Positions 26,508 through 36,857 of a stretch of DNA of 64,000 bases are shown piece by piece; position 1 is the first letter of the stretch, and each line of letters starts with the position of its first letter. The position numbers were made by a program, and so were the translations under genes. Under the pieces are notes generated by a model. That model was not told the DNA's origin. It searched no databases and saw nothing but the letters and a program-made list of their open reading frames with translations. This stretch comes from Acidobacteriota bacterium (GTDB lineage Bacteria; Acidobacteriota; Terriglobia; UBA7540): NCBI GenBank assembly GCA_004298155.1, contig SCRD01000016.1:1-64000 (forward strand), in the 5' to 3' direction.

Positions 26508-27911
26508 CTATCGATAAGGCGCCAGCTTTTCAGTGATCCGGTCGTGGATCCAATGCGGGTCCCACCACTCAAGGGGGTCTACAAAGGCTCCGTCGAGCAG
26601 AACGGAAAAGTGCAGATGGTCTCCTCCGGCAAGCCCTGTCTCTCCGCTGTGGCCGATGGTCTGCCCGCGAGTTACGCGGTCGCCCGGCTTGACGGCGAAC
26701 GAACTCAGATGGCCGTAGAGGGTCTGCAGGCCGCAGCCGTGATCGATGAGGATGGCGTTGCCGTAAATGCCAAAGAATCGGGCGAAGATCACCACGCCAT
26801 CATTGGTAGCGGGAACTGGCGAATGCGCGGTCGCGGCAAGATCGTATCCGAGGTGGGTCTCCTGATCCACCTCCTGGCCATCGTAGTGATAGGTTCGGAA
26901 GTCGGCAAATTGCGCTTCCACCTTTGAGTGGGGAAAGCGCAGAAAGGCCTGTGTCCAGAGAAATTGGGGAGCCGTTTTCTGGGAGTATGCATCCAGCAAC
27001 TGTGAGTCAATCACGCGAAGGCGGCGGTTGAGCATCACGTAGTTCTTCAGCACGCTTCCTTCGTCCTGAAGTTCGGGCGTATGGCTCAGAATCGCGGGAA
27101 CAACGCGATTCATGAAGTCATCCGACAATTTGATGGTGCCCTTGCGGAATTTTTGCGGTGTGATCTGGCAGGTGAATCCGGAGGTTGTCTCATTTCCGAC
27201 AACGTCGCGGGCGACAACCCGTGTGGGAGTTTTCGGGTCAACGTCATAGGGGATGGCAAACAGACACATGCGGGTCTCCTGGAGGGACTTTTTGACCGGC
27301 CAGCTCCGGAAAAAATACTTTCCCACCTGGACTCCAGATTCCGAAGTTCCCGGAGAGACCTTAAACAGCAGCAGGTCACAGCCCCCCTGGTTCACGTAGA
27401 TCTGACGAGTGAGAATTTCAACCGTCAGCGGATGGAAAAGAACCGGCAAATCAAGATTGATCTCGTTCTTTCCACCCCGGAAAAATCTTCCCCAGGAGTC
27501 ATTGGTGGCCACGATTTCCAGCGATGCACGGCCCTCCTTCAGGCCTGGAATATGCTGGTGGCCAATTTGTCCTTTGAAAACGCCGCTGCTGGTAGGCCGC
27601 CTGGCCCAGAATTTCCACCACGGCGGGGAAGGAGGGTTGTGAATCTCACTCACCAGGGGAACTGAGAAGCTGCGGTTCTCCTGGCGGATGTTCGCCGCCA
27701 CGGTCCTCAGTGCATGCTCGCTGTCATGCACCGTGAATCCAATCGTGGTTTGACTTCCGATGCCTTTAACCGGCTCACTGACTTTGATCACTGGCGCCTC
27801 GCGGCTGAAAACTTTCCATCCGAGAATAACCAGCCCGGTTATAAAGGCGAGAAGCAATAGAACCCAGCCCTTGCCTGAGCTTGCTCGCGGTTTGTGATAA
27901 GGCGTCTTCAA
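26508..27911 (-). CDS. Membrane-anchored M23 (LytM-type) peptidase
   Basis: 467 residues from TTG 27911, chosen because GGGAGGA lies 6 bases upstream; the open frame runs on to 28007. A single N-terminal helix (about 15-35) anchors it. A long middle part has Ig-like beta regions, and the M23 domain spans about 345-440 with zinc ligands in THLGYDLA and DHLHFSV. The domain looks catalytically complete. It would act on peptidoglycan cross-links in the periplasm. It is tail-to-tail with the nucleoside hydrolase gene and shares its strand with the antiporter gene upstream. Confidence 0.9.
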   Translation of the reverse strand: MKTPYHKPRASSGKGWVLLLLAFITGLVILGWKVFSREAPVIKVSEPVKGIGSQTTIGFTVHDSEHALRTVAANIRQENRSFSVPLVSEIHNPPSPPWWKFWARRPTSSGVFKGQIGHQHIPGLKEGRASLEIVATNDSWGRFFRGGKNEINLDLPVLFHPLTVEILTRQIYVNQGGCDLLLFKVSPGTSESGVQVGKYFFRSWPVKKSLQETRMCLFAIPYDVDPKTPTRVVARDVVGNETTSGFTCQITPQKFRKGTIKLSDDFMNRVVPAILSHTPELQDEGSVLKNYVMLNRRLRVIDSQLLDAYSQKTAPQFLWTQAFLRFPHSKVEAQFADFRTYHYDGQEVDQETHLGYDLAATAHSPVPATNDGVVIFARFFGIYGNAILIDHGCGLQTLYGHLSSFAVKPGDRVTRGQTIGHSGETGLAGGDHLHFSVLLDGAFVDPLEWWDPHWIHDRITEKLAPYR

Positions 27912-28033
27912 AATGTTTCCTCCCGATGCGTGCTCGTAGTGCGACTTAAGAAATATATCATTCTCGCAAAAGTTGACATAAAACCGGAAGGGCGGAGGAT
28001 TTGCCACTGAACCTCACGAAGGAGGAGAGCTTA

Positions 28034-29998
28034 TTAGTCCTGTGGTTTCATTCCTTGAGATGCATGCAGGACAAAGGTATCAAGTTCGTCGGGGAATCCC
28101 AACACTTGCAGTTTGTCGCCCTGTGTCAGAATCGTACTCGGATCGGGATTCAGCAGCGTCACCTCCCCAGGCCGCGTTACGGATACTACAGCCACGTGAA
28201 AGCGTTCCCAGATTTCGGAATCGCGAATCGAGCGGCCTACCAGGTTGGAGTTTGTCAGGCTAAGCTCTCGCACCTCGGCGAAGCTCCGAGATGGGTCGGC
28301 GGGCTTCTCCTGCAATGTATCCATGGCCTTGCGGAATCCCCTGAGATAGGCCCTGATCTGCTTGTCAGGCACTTTGAGGTAGCTGAAGGCGTGCCGAATC
28401 AGAGTCGATGCTGCTTCGAGCTCGGGTTGAATAATCTCCGTCGCCCCAGCCCTGGCCAACATTTCGTGGTAAGTGGTTCGATGTGCCCTGGCCAGGATAG
28501 GCGCGTTGGGATTGAGTCGGCGCGCATTCATTACGGCCAGCCGGGCACGGTCCGGATCTGGAATGGTCACAATGACGATAGAGGCCTTGTCAACGCCGGC
28601 GGGTTGGAGAATGTCTCGATGGGCCGCATCTCCGAAAAGCGCAGGAATTCCGCGCGTGCGAAGTGTTGCGGCCAAATCCGGATCGGCCTCGACCACAAGA
28701 TACGGAACTCCGAAGGTCGATAGGGCCGTTCCGATCGCACTGCCGACACGGCCGAATCCACAGAGCACCGTGTGGTCTCGCAGGCCTTCCCCGTCCGGCC
28801 TTATTTGTGAATCTGTCGCGGCATAACGTTTTCGGCGCATGCGCTCCAATACACTTGGGCTCTGTCGGACCAACACTGCGTTCAAAAGGATGGTCATGAG
28901 CGAGGCGGCCAGGGTGGCGTTGTAAATGTCATTGCCGACGATTCCCGAACTGCGTGCCACATGCACAAGCACATAGGAGATTTCTCCAATTTGAGTAAGC
29001 CCAACTGAGATTGTAAGGGCGGTCCAGACGGGGTAACCGAAAAGGCGGACGACGCCCGTCCACACCACGAATTTGCCGAATATGATCAGGCCAACCATGA
29101 CCAGAACGACGGACAGATTTGAAAAAAGCATGCGAGGGTCGATGAGGAGCCCGATCGTTACGAAGAAGAGGGCCACAAAGGCATCCCGGAACGCGGATAA
29201 CTGGGCCAGGGCTTCATGAGCGTACTCCGACCCGCTGATGATCAGGCCGGCCACGAACGCGCCCAGCGCCAGCGATAATCCGACAGCGTGTGTCAGGGCC
29301 GCAGTTCCCAGGCAGATGGCTAAGACAACGATAAAAAACAGCTCGCGGTTCTGGGTCCGCGCCACACGCCGGAGCGCCGGAGGAACCACCTTCCAGGCCA
29401 CCACGAAAGCGGGCGCGAGAATTGCGACGGCGCGGCCGACTCCCGCAATCACTGGCCAGATTCGGCCCGGCTCAAAGCTGGCAAAGCTGGGGATAAGGAC
29501 TATGAGGATTATGCCCGCCAGGTCTTCTACCAGGGTAATCGCCACCGCGATCCGGCCGGCTTTTGTGTGCACCTGGCCCTGGTCCGAGAGCAGGCGTGTA
29601 AGAACCATCGTGCTGGACACGCATATAATTGCGCCGATCACGAGTCCCTGCCTGGAGGTCCAGCCCACCAGGCGCCCCGCGCCAATTCCCATGCCGATCA
29701 GAAGAAGAATACCGATGGGCCCGCCAAGCAGCGTGACCCATTTTTCCCGGAGAAGATCTTCTAATGAATATTCCAGGCCAACGGAAAACATCAGGAGAAT
29801 CACGCCGATCTCAGCGAGCGACTCCAAGCCGTGGACATCGCTAACCCGCGGCCCTGGCGTGAGAGGGCTGATTAGAATGCCCGCAAAGACGTAGCCGAGG
29901 ATCAGAGGTTGACGCAACCGCCAGGCCAGGAGGCCCCCGGCGACCGCCGCCAGAAAAACATAGGTCAGGTCTCGAAGGATGCCTGGATCAGGTGTCAT
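28034..29998 (-). CDS. Kef-type cation:proton antiporter with RCK domains
   Basis: 654 residues. About twelve membrane segments (1-390) of the CPA2 Na+/H+ exchanger fold are followed by a TrkA-N nucleotide-binding domain from about 408 (VLCGFGRVGSAIGTAL) and a TrkA-C domain at about 565-650. This is the layout of YbaL/KefB-like potassium efflux systems, gated by nucleotides. No KefF/KefG-type ancillary gene is nearby. AGGAG precedes the ATG closely. Confidence 0.9.
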   Translation of the reverse strand: MTPDPGILRDLTYVFLAAVAGGLLAWRLRQPLILGYVFAGILISPLTPGPRVSDVHGLESLAEIGVILLMFSVGLEYSLEDLLREKWVTLLGGPIGILLLIGMGIGAGRLVGWTSRQGLVIGAIICVSSTMVLTRLLSDQGQVHTKAGRIAVAITLVEDLAGIILIVLIPSFASFEPGRIWPVIAGVGRAVAILAPAFVVAWKVVPPALRRVARTQNRELFFIVVLAICLGTAALTHAVGLSLALGAFVAGLIISGSEYAHEALAQLSAFRDAFVALFFVTIGLLIDPRMLFSNLSVVLVMVGLIIFGKFVVWTGVVRLFGYPVWTALTISVGLTQIGEISYVLVHVARSSGIVGNDIYNATLAASLMTILLNAVLVRQSPSVLERMRRKRYAATDSQIRPDGEGLRDHTVLCGFGRVGSAIGTALSTFGVPYLVVEADPDLAATLRTRGIPALFGDAAHRDILQPAGVDKASIVIVTIPDPDRARLAVMNARRLNPNAPILARAHRTTYHEMLARAGATEIIQPELEAASTLIRHAFSYLKVPDKQIRAYLRGFRKAMDTLQEKPADPSRSFAEVRELSLTNSNLVGRSIRDSEIWERFHVAVVSVTRPGEVTLLNPDPSTILTQGDKLQVLGFPDELDTFVLHASQGMKPQD

Positions 29999-30266
29999 AG
30001 AACTCCTGCGAACTTGCCCTGCTGCCAGAGGAGCCGCGAGATTGCGGGTTTCACCGCTGCTTCAGGAGGCGCACAAGCGATTGCTGCCGAACTGATGCGC
30101 CGCGAAGTATGATCGAACGGGTCCTGAACTTGTAGACGATTCCGGAAGAAAAAGAATGATGGGCTGCCCAAGTGGAAGACAGGCCAAAAAAACGGCCGGT
30201 GAACGGCGACCTCAGGCAAGCCTTATCTCCGGTGAGGATTTTGCCATTCGCTTTCATCGACTCTCG

Positions 30267-31403
30267 CTAGCTCTCGACGTATTTTCGGTGTAGTTCCGCC
30301 AGATAGTTATCCGTCATTCCTGCGATGTAATCGCAAACCACTCGATAGGTCGGTTCTTGCTTTGTCTTGCCAAAATAAAAGGGTGGCAGCCTGCGGGGGT
30401 GTTCCATGTAAAACTCGAACATCTGTGCCACGCTCCGCACAATTCTTTTGCGCTCGGCGTAGATTTCACGATGAGTATAAAGATTGTCCCGAAGGAAAGC
30501 TTTCAGCCCCTGGCTCCCACGAGATATTCGCGGGCTGAACCCAACCATGCGCGACGGCGCAGCCCGCACGTCCTCGACCGTCCGCACCCTCATTCGTTCC
30601 AGGCGCTCCCGTGTGGCTTCGATCAGGTCCGTCACCAGAGAATCCATAAGCCCCTTGAGGGCCTCGTTAAACTTCAGTTTTTCCATGGCTTCCGGATGCT
30701 TCCGCTCAACCGGCCGAAGCAGGCGTCCAAACAAGGGGACCCCTTCACGAATCTGGTCCAATGTGAGCAATTTTGCCTCGTAACCGTCGTCAAGGTCGGC
30801 GCAGTTATAGGCGATTTCATCAGCCACATCGATCAACTGGGCCTCGATCAGCGGGCGCTCGTCCAGTCGATATTCCTTCAAATACGGATATTGCTCAACA
30901 TTGTAATCGCGCGAATGCTTGATGATCCCTTCGCGGACTTCAAACGTCAGATTCAAGCCGGGAAAATCAACATACTTTTGCTCGAATTGCTCGACAATCC
31001 GAAGGGCGTGGAGGTTGTGATCGAACCGATCTCCCTGCTGCCCCATCAGACGATCCAATTCGGTTTCACCCGCATGCCCAAACGGAGGATGCCCGACATC
31101 GTGGACCAGCGCCAGCGCTTCCACCAGGTCCGTGTTTAAATGAAGGGCCTTGGCTACCGTGCGGCTGATCTGGGCTACTTCAAGTGTGTGAGTCAGGCGG
31201 TTCCGAAAATGGTCGGAATAGCGCCGCGTGAAAACCTGAGTTTTGTTTTCGAGACGCCGGAAGGCGCGGGAGTGAATAATCCGGTCACGGTCACGCTCAT
31301 ACTCGTTCCGATACGGGTGGGGCCGTTCAGGGAAGCGCCGGCCAAGACTTTTTGATACTGACATCCCGTAGCTGGCCAGCCCGGGTTCGTTTCCTTCACG
31401 CAT
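30267..31403 (-). CDS. Deoxyguanosinetriphosphate triphosphohydrolase-like protein
   Basis: A 378-residue HD-domain nucleotidase that removes triphosphate from dNTPs. Motifs: HSRAFRRLENKTQVF, RNRLTHTLEVAQI (first His), LVHDVGHPPFGHAGE (the HD pair) and DVADEIAYNCADLDDG. The length matches the shorter bacterial dGTPase-like group rather than the 505-residue E. coli Dgt. The 268 bases to the antiporter gene contain only unsupported short frames. Confidence 0.92.
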   Translation of the reverse strand: MREGNEPGLASYGMSVSKSLGRRFPERPHPYRNEYERDRDRIIHSRAFRRLENKTQVFTRRYSDHFRNRLTHTLEVAQISRTVAKALHLNTDLVEALALVHDVGHPPFGHAGETELDRLMGQQGDRFDHNLHALRIVEQFEQKYVDFPGLNLTFEVREGIIKHSRDYNVEQYPYLKEYRLDERPLIEAQLIDVADEIAYNCADLDDGYEAKLLTLDQIREGVPLFGRLLRPVERKHPEAMEKLKFNEALKGLMDSLVTDLIEATRERLERMRVRTVEDVRAAPSRMVGFSPRISRGSQGLKAFLRDNLYTHREIYAERKRIVRSVAQMFEFYMEHPRRLPPFYFGKTKQEPTYRVVCDYIAGMTDNYLAELHRKYVES

Positions 31404-31523
31404 GAGGCCCGCTCCAGAACCTTCGAGGAACAGTCCGAGTCTACCATAACGGATTCAACCGCCGGTTTTGAGGAGTGGGTGCGATGTGCGCGTGACCGAC
31501 AGGAAATCAAATTTGGCGCTCGA

Positions 31524-31553
31524 TTCGATGAGAATAGATTCCTTTGATATAAT
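31524..31553 (+). promoter_or_regulatory. Possible sigma-70 promoter for glgC
   Basis: A consensus -10 box TATAAT sits at 31548-31553, with a weak -35 (TTCGAT, 31524-31529) 18 bases upstream, roughly 100 bases before glgC. Only the -10 box is convincing. Confidence 0.4.
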
Positions 31554-31654
31554 CCACTTTTTTAAAGAGAGTAATGTAACAGCACCAGGCTTCGGAATGG
31601 CAACGCAGCAAAGCCGTCTAAGCTCTCATTCCCTCTGAGAGGAGACCTGCTCTC

Positions 31655-32884
31655 ATGGTCACAGACACCATCGTTTGCCTGCTGGCAGGAGGAGCGGGGG
31701 AGCGCCTTTACCCCCTGACCCGCGACCGAGCCAAACCCGCAGTCACCTTCGGGGGTATCTATCGCATTATCGATATAACGCTGTCCAACTGCATCAACTC
31801 TGACCTGCGTCGGATCTTCGTGCTGACGCAATACAAAGCCCTTTCCCTTAACCGGCACATTCGCGAAGGCTGGAGCATGCTGGCAGGCGAACTCGGCGAG
31901 TTTGTCCAGATCCTCCCTCCCATGATGCGCGTGGGCGACTCCTGGTACCGCGGCACGGCTGACGCGATTTTCCAGAACATCTATTCCATCGGCAGCGAAC
32001 CGTGCAAATACGTTCTGATCCTTTCCGGCGACCACGTTTACAAGATGAATTATCAACTGATGATCCAGCGGCACATTGACGCCGGGGCGGAAGCGACTGT
32101 GGGAGTCATTGAGGTGGATGTCGCGGATGCTTCGCGCTTCGGCGTGGTGGAGCTCGACTCGCAACACCGCATTGTGGCCTGGCAGGAGAAGCCCCCCAAT
32201 CCCAAGCCATCGCCGGAAAACCCCAACAAGTGTTATGCCTCGATGGGCATATACTGCTTCAATCGTGACGTCCTGATCCAGTGCACTATAGACGATACTG
32301 ACGACCCCGGCTCAAACCACGATTTTGGCAAGGACATCATTCCCAGACTGCTTGAGCGCGGCAACATCTACGCCTACGACTTCGTGGATGAGAACAAGAA
32401 AGAGGCCCAGTACTGGCGGGACATCGGGACACTGGGAGCGTACTACGATGCCAACATGGATCTGGTGGACATTTCCCCGGTCTTCAACCTTTACGATTCC
32501 AGTTGGCCCGTCCGGACCTACCAGCGGCAGTATCCGCCCCCCAAGTTTGTGTTTGCTCAGGAAGGACGGCGGATGGGGATTGCGGTGGACTCCCTGGTTT
32601 CCTCAGGCTCCATCATTTCCGGCGGCCGCGTCACGCATTCCATTATTTCTCCAAACGTCCGCGTGAACAGTTACACAGACATTGAAGGCTCCATTCTTTT
32701 CTCGCACGTCAATGTGGGAAGATACTCCCGCATCCGCCGCGCCATTATTGACCGTCACATCAACCTGCCGGAACGCACGGAAATCGGCTACAACCTGGAA
32801 GAAGACCGCAAGAAGTACCATGTGACGGATGAGGGTATCGTCGTGGTGGTTCCGGAACGGCGTATGTTCGAAGAACCAGAGTAG
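31655..32884 (+). CDS. glgC: Glucose-1-phosphate adenylyltransferase
   Basis: 409 residues. It makes ADP-glucose for glycogen. The nucleotide-binding signature LLAGGAGERLYPLTRDRAKPAV is at the N-terminus. SGDHVYKMNYQ, YWRDIGTLGAYYDANMDLV and the left-handed beta-helix end (GSIISGGRVTHSIISPNVRV) follow. AGAGGAGA provides the ribosome site. No other glycogen gene is adjacent. Confidence 0.93.
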   Translation: MVTDTIVCLLAGGAGERLYPLTRDRAKPAVTFGGIYRIIDITLSNCINSDLRRIFVLTQYKALSLNRHIREGWSMLAGELGEFVQILPPMMRVGDSWYRGTADAIFQNIYSIGSEPCKYVLILSGDHVYKMNYQLMIQRHIDAGAEATVGVIEVDVADASRFGVVELDSQHRIVAWQEKPPNPKPSPENPNKCYASMGIYCFNRDVLIQCTIDDTDDPGSNHDFGKDIIPRLLERGNIYAYDFVDENKKEAQYWRDIGTLGAYYDANMDLVDISPVFNLYDSSWPVRTYQRQYPPPKFVFAQEGRRMGIAVDSLVSSGSIISGGRVTHSIISPNVRVNSYTDIEGSILFSHVNVGRYSRIRRAIIDRHINLPERTEIGYNLEEDRKKYHVTDEGIVVVVPERRMFEEPE

Positions 32885-33017
32885 CCATTCGCCGAGGCAC
32901 AAAAGGCATACGATCTGGCCTTCCTGCGCTCCGAACGGCCCTGTGTGCGGCTCTGTCCGCACTACATACCACGAGTACCGTAGATCTCTAGCCATCCGCC
33001 CCTATAGGAGCGCAAAC

Positions 33018-34220
33018 ATGCCGCAAAAATCCAGCCTGAGCTGCTTGCCAACCATCTGGCACGGCCGGAGCGCTTATGTCTTGGAAAACAGCGCCATCCG
33101 GCTGGTCACGCTGACCGGCGGCGGCCACATAGCAGAGCTCAGGTTCGTTGACGCGTCTCCGTTCTCTCATCTTAGCCCTCTCTGGGTCCCTCCGTGGAGG
33201 ACAATGGAACCCTACAACTACCGCGAGGAGCTGCATTTCCGGTCGTATGGTTCCTTGCTCGAAGGGAAACTGTTGTCAGGCATTGCCGGGCACAACATCT
33301 GCCTGGATTATTTTGGTCCGCCCACGCAGGCGGAAACCCGGCAGCGCCTTTCGCAACACGGGGAAGCCCCCATGTTGAAATGGCGGAAGACCGAATCTCG
33401 AACAGACCGTCAGAAAACCTCACTGACGCTAACCACGCGTCTGCCTGCAGCAGGTCTTATCTTCAGTCGCAATTTGCGGCTGCAAAGAGGCTCGCCGGTT
33501 GTCTATTTCACCGAGACAGTCACGAATGAAAACAGGAAAGACCATTTTTTCCACTGGGTCCAGCACGTAACCCTGGGGCCGCCCTTTATATCTGCGCGCG
33601 ACAGCCGGATCGCTTTGCCGGGAACAAAGGGCCTTACTTTCCCTCACCCCTATAACGGAAAGAACTCCTTGCTGGCAACGAATCGCATCTTCCGCTGGCC
33701 GCTGGCCCCTGCCTTGAAAGGCGGTACCGTTGACCTCAGGCGAACTCTGCTGCGAACTGGCACAGGGATAGTGGCAGGCGTTCTGCTGAACCCTCGAAGC
33801 AAACTGGGCTTTGTGGCGGCGATCAATCTTCGGCATCGATTGCTTCTCGCTTATTGCTTTAACCGAAGCGATTTTCCCTGGGTTGCCGTGTGGGAAGAAA
33901 ACCGGGCCATCGAGGGGCCGCCATGGAAGAAGCGGACTGAGACGCGGGGCCTGGAGTTCGGCACGACGGCACTGCCGGTCCAGCGCCATGAAAATGTCAG
34001 CATGGGAAACCTGTTTGGTGTTCCGACTTGCGCCAGCGTCCCCGCTCGGGGCCGCAAGACGGTCCGGTATCTGGCGTTTCTGGCGCAGATCCCCAGAGAG
34101 CTTACCGAAATCCGGAATATTGGAATCGACGGAGAGGAAATTGTTGTGCGTGGGAAGAATAACGAACCCGCGGTCAGGCTCTCGGCATCGGGATTATCCA
34201 GTTTCAGCCTTTTCAGTTGA
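33018..34220 (+). CDS. Uncharacterised protein, aldose-epimerase-like beta-sandwich suspected
   Basis: 400 residues from ATG 33018, which has AGGAG 6 bases upstream; the frame is open further back but without support. There is no signal peptide and no membrane helix. Phrases such as NSAIRLVTLTGGGHIAELRF at the start, VYFTETVTNENRKDHFFHWVQHVTLGPPF and KLGFVAAINLRHRLLLAYCFN recall galactose-mutarotase-fold proteins, which share an opening strand pattern and a central W/H/E set. I cannot assign a substrate. It is downstream of glgC on the same strand, so a sugar-related role would make sense. Confidence 0.6.
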   Translation: MPQKSSLSCLPTIWHGRSAYVLENSAIRLVTLTGGGHIAELRFVDASPFSHLSPLWVPPWRTMEPYNYREELHFRSYGSLLEGKLLSGIAGHNICLDYFGPPTQAETRQRLSQHGEAPMLKWRKTESRTDRQKTSLTLTTRLPAAGLIFSRNLRLQRGSPVVYFTETVTNENRKDHFFHWVQHVTLGPPFISARDSRIALPGTKGLTFPHPYNGKNSLLATNRIFRWPLAPALKGGTVDLRRTLLRTGTGIVAGVLLNPRSKLGFVAAINLRHRLLLAYCFNRSDFPWVAVWEENRAIEGPPWKKRTETRGLEFGTTALPVQRHENVSMGNLFGVPTCASVPARGRKTVRYLAFLAQIPRELTEIRNIGIDGEEIVVRGKNNEPAVRLSASGLSSFSLFS

Positions 34221-34434
34221 ACCGATGTTATTCATACAGGGACCAGAACCGGCAATTTTTTATCAACGCGTTACAGGCAAAGAATCATTTTGGCTAAATT
34301 TGAGTTTAGTGAGGCGTTAGGGGCATGAAAACCGCACGGTCGAGAAACATTGCAGTCCGCCTCGAGGATGCATTCCGTTTGCGGCAACGCCGGCGGATCA
34401 TATTTTCAACTTCGAAAAGATTAAAGGACCGATC

Positions 34435-35145
34435 ATGAAACTCCGCTGCCTGCATTCCATTCTCCTTGTACCTGTTGCTCTGGCAGTCATGTGGCCAGGA
34501 ATTGAAGGGCAGACGGTCTTAGCCCCTGCAGTGCGTCACGTCGCGCGTGAGCCCATCGAATGGATTCGCCTGTGGCTGCCGAATGTGAATAAGAAAGACC
34601 TGCCGCAAGTACTACTGATCGGCGATTCTATTACCCAGGCCTATTACGAGGATGTAAGCGCGGATCTGAAAGGTAAAGCATACGTCGGATATCTCACTTC
34701 GTCACTCTCAGTGGGTGATCCGATGCTCCCTCAGCAGATTGCTCTGGTTTTGAAGAATTACAGGTTCGACGTGATCCACTTCAACAATGGTTTGCACGGG
34801 AAAGACTATACCGAAATGGAATATGCACGGTATTTTCCGCAGTTTGTCAAGGCCATCCAGGCTAACGCACGGGGTGCCAGTCTGATCTGGACCAGCAGCA
34901 CGCCCGTGCGCGAGGGGAAAGACATGTCCGAATTAGCTCCTTTTACCAAGCGCGTAGCTGCCCGCAACAAAATCGCTGCCGACTATGCCCGCAAGGAGGA
35001 GATTCGGATTGACGATCTCTACGCGGCTGTCTTGCACCGCCCCGAGTATTACCTGGGTGTCGATGGCACACATCCCAACTCGCAAGGCCGCACTGCCGAA
35101 GCCCGCGACGTCGCAGCTTCCATCCTTAGAGTCCTGGGCCAATAG
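34435..35145 (+). CDS. Secreted SGNH/GDSL-family hydrolase
   Basis: 236 residues with a signal peptide (about 1-25). Block I is VLLIGDSITQAYYED with the nucleophile Ser, and block V is DGTHPNSQG with the catalytic Asp-x-x-His. Between them, HFNNGLHG supplies the Asn/Gly of block III. It should be an exported esterase or deacetylase acting on acylated carbohydrate or lipid. AAAGGA precedes the ATG. Confidence 0.85.
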   Translation: MKLRCLHSILLVPVALAVMWPGIEGQTVLAPAVRHVAREPIEWIRLWLPNVNKKDLPQVLLIGDSITQAYYEDVSADLKGKAYVGYLTSSLSVGDPMLPQQIALVLKNYRFDVIHFNNGLHGKDYTEMEYARYFPQFVKAIQANARGASLIWTSSTPVREGKDMSELAPFTKRVAARNKIAADYARKEEIRIDDLYAAVLHRPEYYLGVDGTHPNSQGRTAEARDVAASILRVLGQ

Positions 35146-35254
35146 ATACTCTGAGGAGAAACGCGTCCGAAGGTAGTCACCTTCCAGCCTGCAGTAGTTA
35201 TCAACCATATGGGGACCGGAAATCACCGAAAGATGCTCGATCATCGGCCCTTCC

Positions 35255-36067
35255 GTGATCGGCCTCCTTTCAGCAGACTGGGATAGAATAGACCAAAGCT
35301 TTATTGGGCAGGCGCTGATGATCCAACTTTCTGAATGGAGGCTTTCGAGGGCTCTTCGGCTCTTTCTCCGACGCCCGGTATACTCCGTTCGCCAGATGTT
35401 CCGGGGCAGCTTGCCCACCAGAAGCCATTACCGAGGCCGTTTCAGGATGACGCTGAAGGAATGGTTCCTGCGTCATGAACGGGACATCGTCTACCAGGAA
35501 GCCCGCTGGATGGGAGTTCGAATCATCAAAAATCCACTCGATACGTGGATCTATCAGGAACTGATTTATGCTGTGCAACCCGACGTCATCCTGGAAATCG
35601 GCAGCAGCTATGGCGGCAGCACTTTGTACTTTGCCAACCTTCTGGATCTGATTGGCAAAGGGACAGTAATTTCGGTCGATATCGATCGCAGCAATTTTAA
35701 TGTGACTCACTCCAGGATCCATCCGATCACCGGGGACAGCAGTTCCCCTGAGGTGGAGCGGGAAATCTTCGGGCTGTGCCGTGGCAAGAAGGTGATGATT
35801 TCGCACGATTCCTCTCACTATAAAGAGAAGGTTTTGAACGATCTGCGGAGGTATTCGCCACTAGTTCCAGTAGGAAGCTACTTTGTGGTTGAAGATGGGA
35901 TTTACGACCTTTTCTCACCGCTTGAGGGCGTGGGTGGCTTTTCCGACGGGCCGTTTGATGCCATTACGGAATTCCTCAAGGAAAATCAAGCCTTCGAGCC
36001 CGACCTGAGCTGCGAGCGGTACGTTTTTACCAATCACCCTATGGGGTTCCTTAAGAGGGTCCGCTGA
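35255..36067 (+). CDS. CmcI-type (cephalosporin hydroxylase family) methyltransferase
   Basis: 270 residues; the N-terminal ~45 residues are basic, so the true start could be ATG 35318 (MIQLSEW). The Rossmann SAM site is visible in DVILEIGSSYGGSTLYFANLL and VISVDIDRSN. MISHDSSHYKEKVLNDL and YFVVEDGIYD match the CmcI/rhamnosyl O-methyltransferase family, whose members methylate small molecules or surface sugars. It follows the SGNH gene by about 110 bases. The substrate is unknown. Confidence 0.8.
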   Translation: MIGLLSADWDRIDQSFIGQALMIQLSEWRLSRALRLFLRRPVYSVRQMFRGSLPTRSHYRGRFRMTLKEWFLRHERDIVYQEARWMGVRIIKNPLDTWIYQELIYAVQPDVILEIGSSYGGSTLYFANLLDLIGKGTVISVDIDRSNFNVTHSRIHPITGDSSSPEVEREIFGLCRGKKVMISHDSSHYKEKVLNDLRRYSPLVPVGSYFVVEDGIYDLFSPLEGVGGFSDGPFDAITEFLKENQAFEPDLSCERYVFTNHPMGFLKRVR

Positions 36068-36167
36068 ATTTATGGTGGCATCCAAAACTATCAGACAACA
36101 GCGGCATCGCTCTGGTAATCTAATAAGAAAGGGTTCATTGCCTTCGGGCGGTACGTCAGGAGGAGAC

Positions 36168-36857
36168 ATGAGTCATTTGAAGAACAGGATTGCGGGTCTG
36201 GTCCTGGCCCTCCTTACTGCGACTTTCCTTTGCGCGTCCGATTTGCCGAAACCGGAACTTCCGGCTGGAACTCAGGTAAGTGTCCAGTTGATTTCCACCC
36301 TGAGCTCTTCCGCCGACCGTGCTGGTGACATCTTCACCGCGCAGGTCCAGGACCCGATCTTCGCCCAGGGCGTCGAAGTGGTCCCGGCGGGCAGCACTCT
36401 GCGCGGGCACGTCACGTTCGTCAAGCCTCCCGGCCGCGTGAAGGCCAAGGCAGAAATGCGATTGGTAGCCGACGCAATCGTGTTGAATGATGGGCATGAA
36501 TACACCTTCTCCGGGCAACTCACCGACGGCAACGATCCTTCCGTTAGGGTGAATGGCAACGAAGGAACCATCCAGGGCAAAGGCAAGAGCAAGACGCAGG
36601 CGGCTAAAGAAAGCGGCATCGGCGCCGCCGCAGGAGCCGGTGTGGGCGCGTTGTCCGCCGGGGGAACCGGGGCGCTTTACGGCGCGGGCATTGGTGCCGT
36701 TGCCGGCCTGATCCATACGCTTGCCAAACACAATAAGGACGTGGTGCTGCAGCCAGGTACCCCGCTGGTGTTTGTGCTCACCTCGCCAGGGAAAATTGCC
36801 AATGCCAGCGAATCAAAGGGCACGCCGGTACCCTTCGTCTGCCAGACTTGCGATTAG
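36168..36857 (+). CDS. Secreted glycine-zipper protein
   Basis: 229 residues from ATG 36168 (AGGAGGAG upstream); the frame is open to 36072 but the signal peptide begins here (MSHLKNRIAGLVLALL, cut near CAS). The mature part begins with a beta domain (GTQVSVQLISTLSSSADRAG, VVPAGSTLRGHV), resembling the stress-type fold of TrbI/VirB10-like repeats. It then has a glycine zipper at about 145-190 (GIGAAAGAGVGALSAGGTGA) and a hydrophobic end. It probably sits in or at the outer membrane. The function is unknown. Confidence 0.7.
   Translation: MSHLKNRIAGLVLALLTATFLCASDLPKPELPAGTQVSVQLISTLSSSADRAGDIFTAQVQDPIFAQGVEVVPAGSTLRGHVTFVKPPGRVKAKAEMRLVADAIVLNDGHEYTFSGQLTDGNDPSVRVNGNEGTIQGKGKSKTQAAKESGIGAAAGAGVGALSAGGTGALYGAGIGAVAGLIHTLAKHNKDVVLQPGTPLVFVLTSPGKIANASESKGTPVPFVCQTCD

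Noticed and set aside
29999-30266. Short minus-strand frames between the antiporter and dGTPase genes
   Set aside because: No ribosome sites, no family-like sequence, and low-complexity Phe runs.
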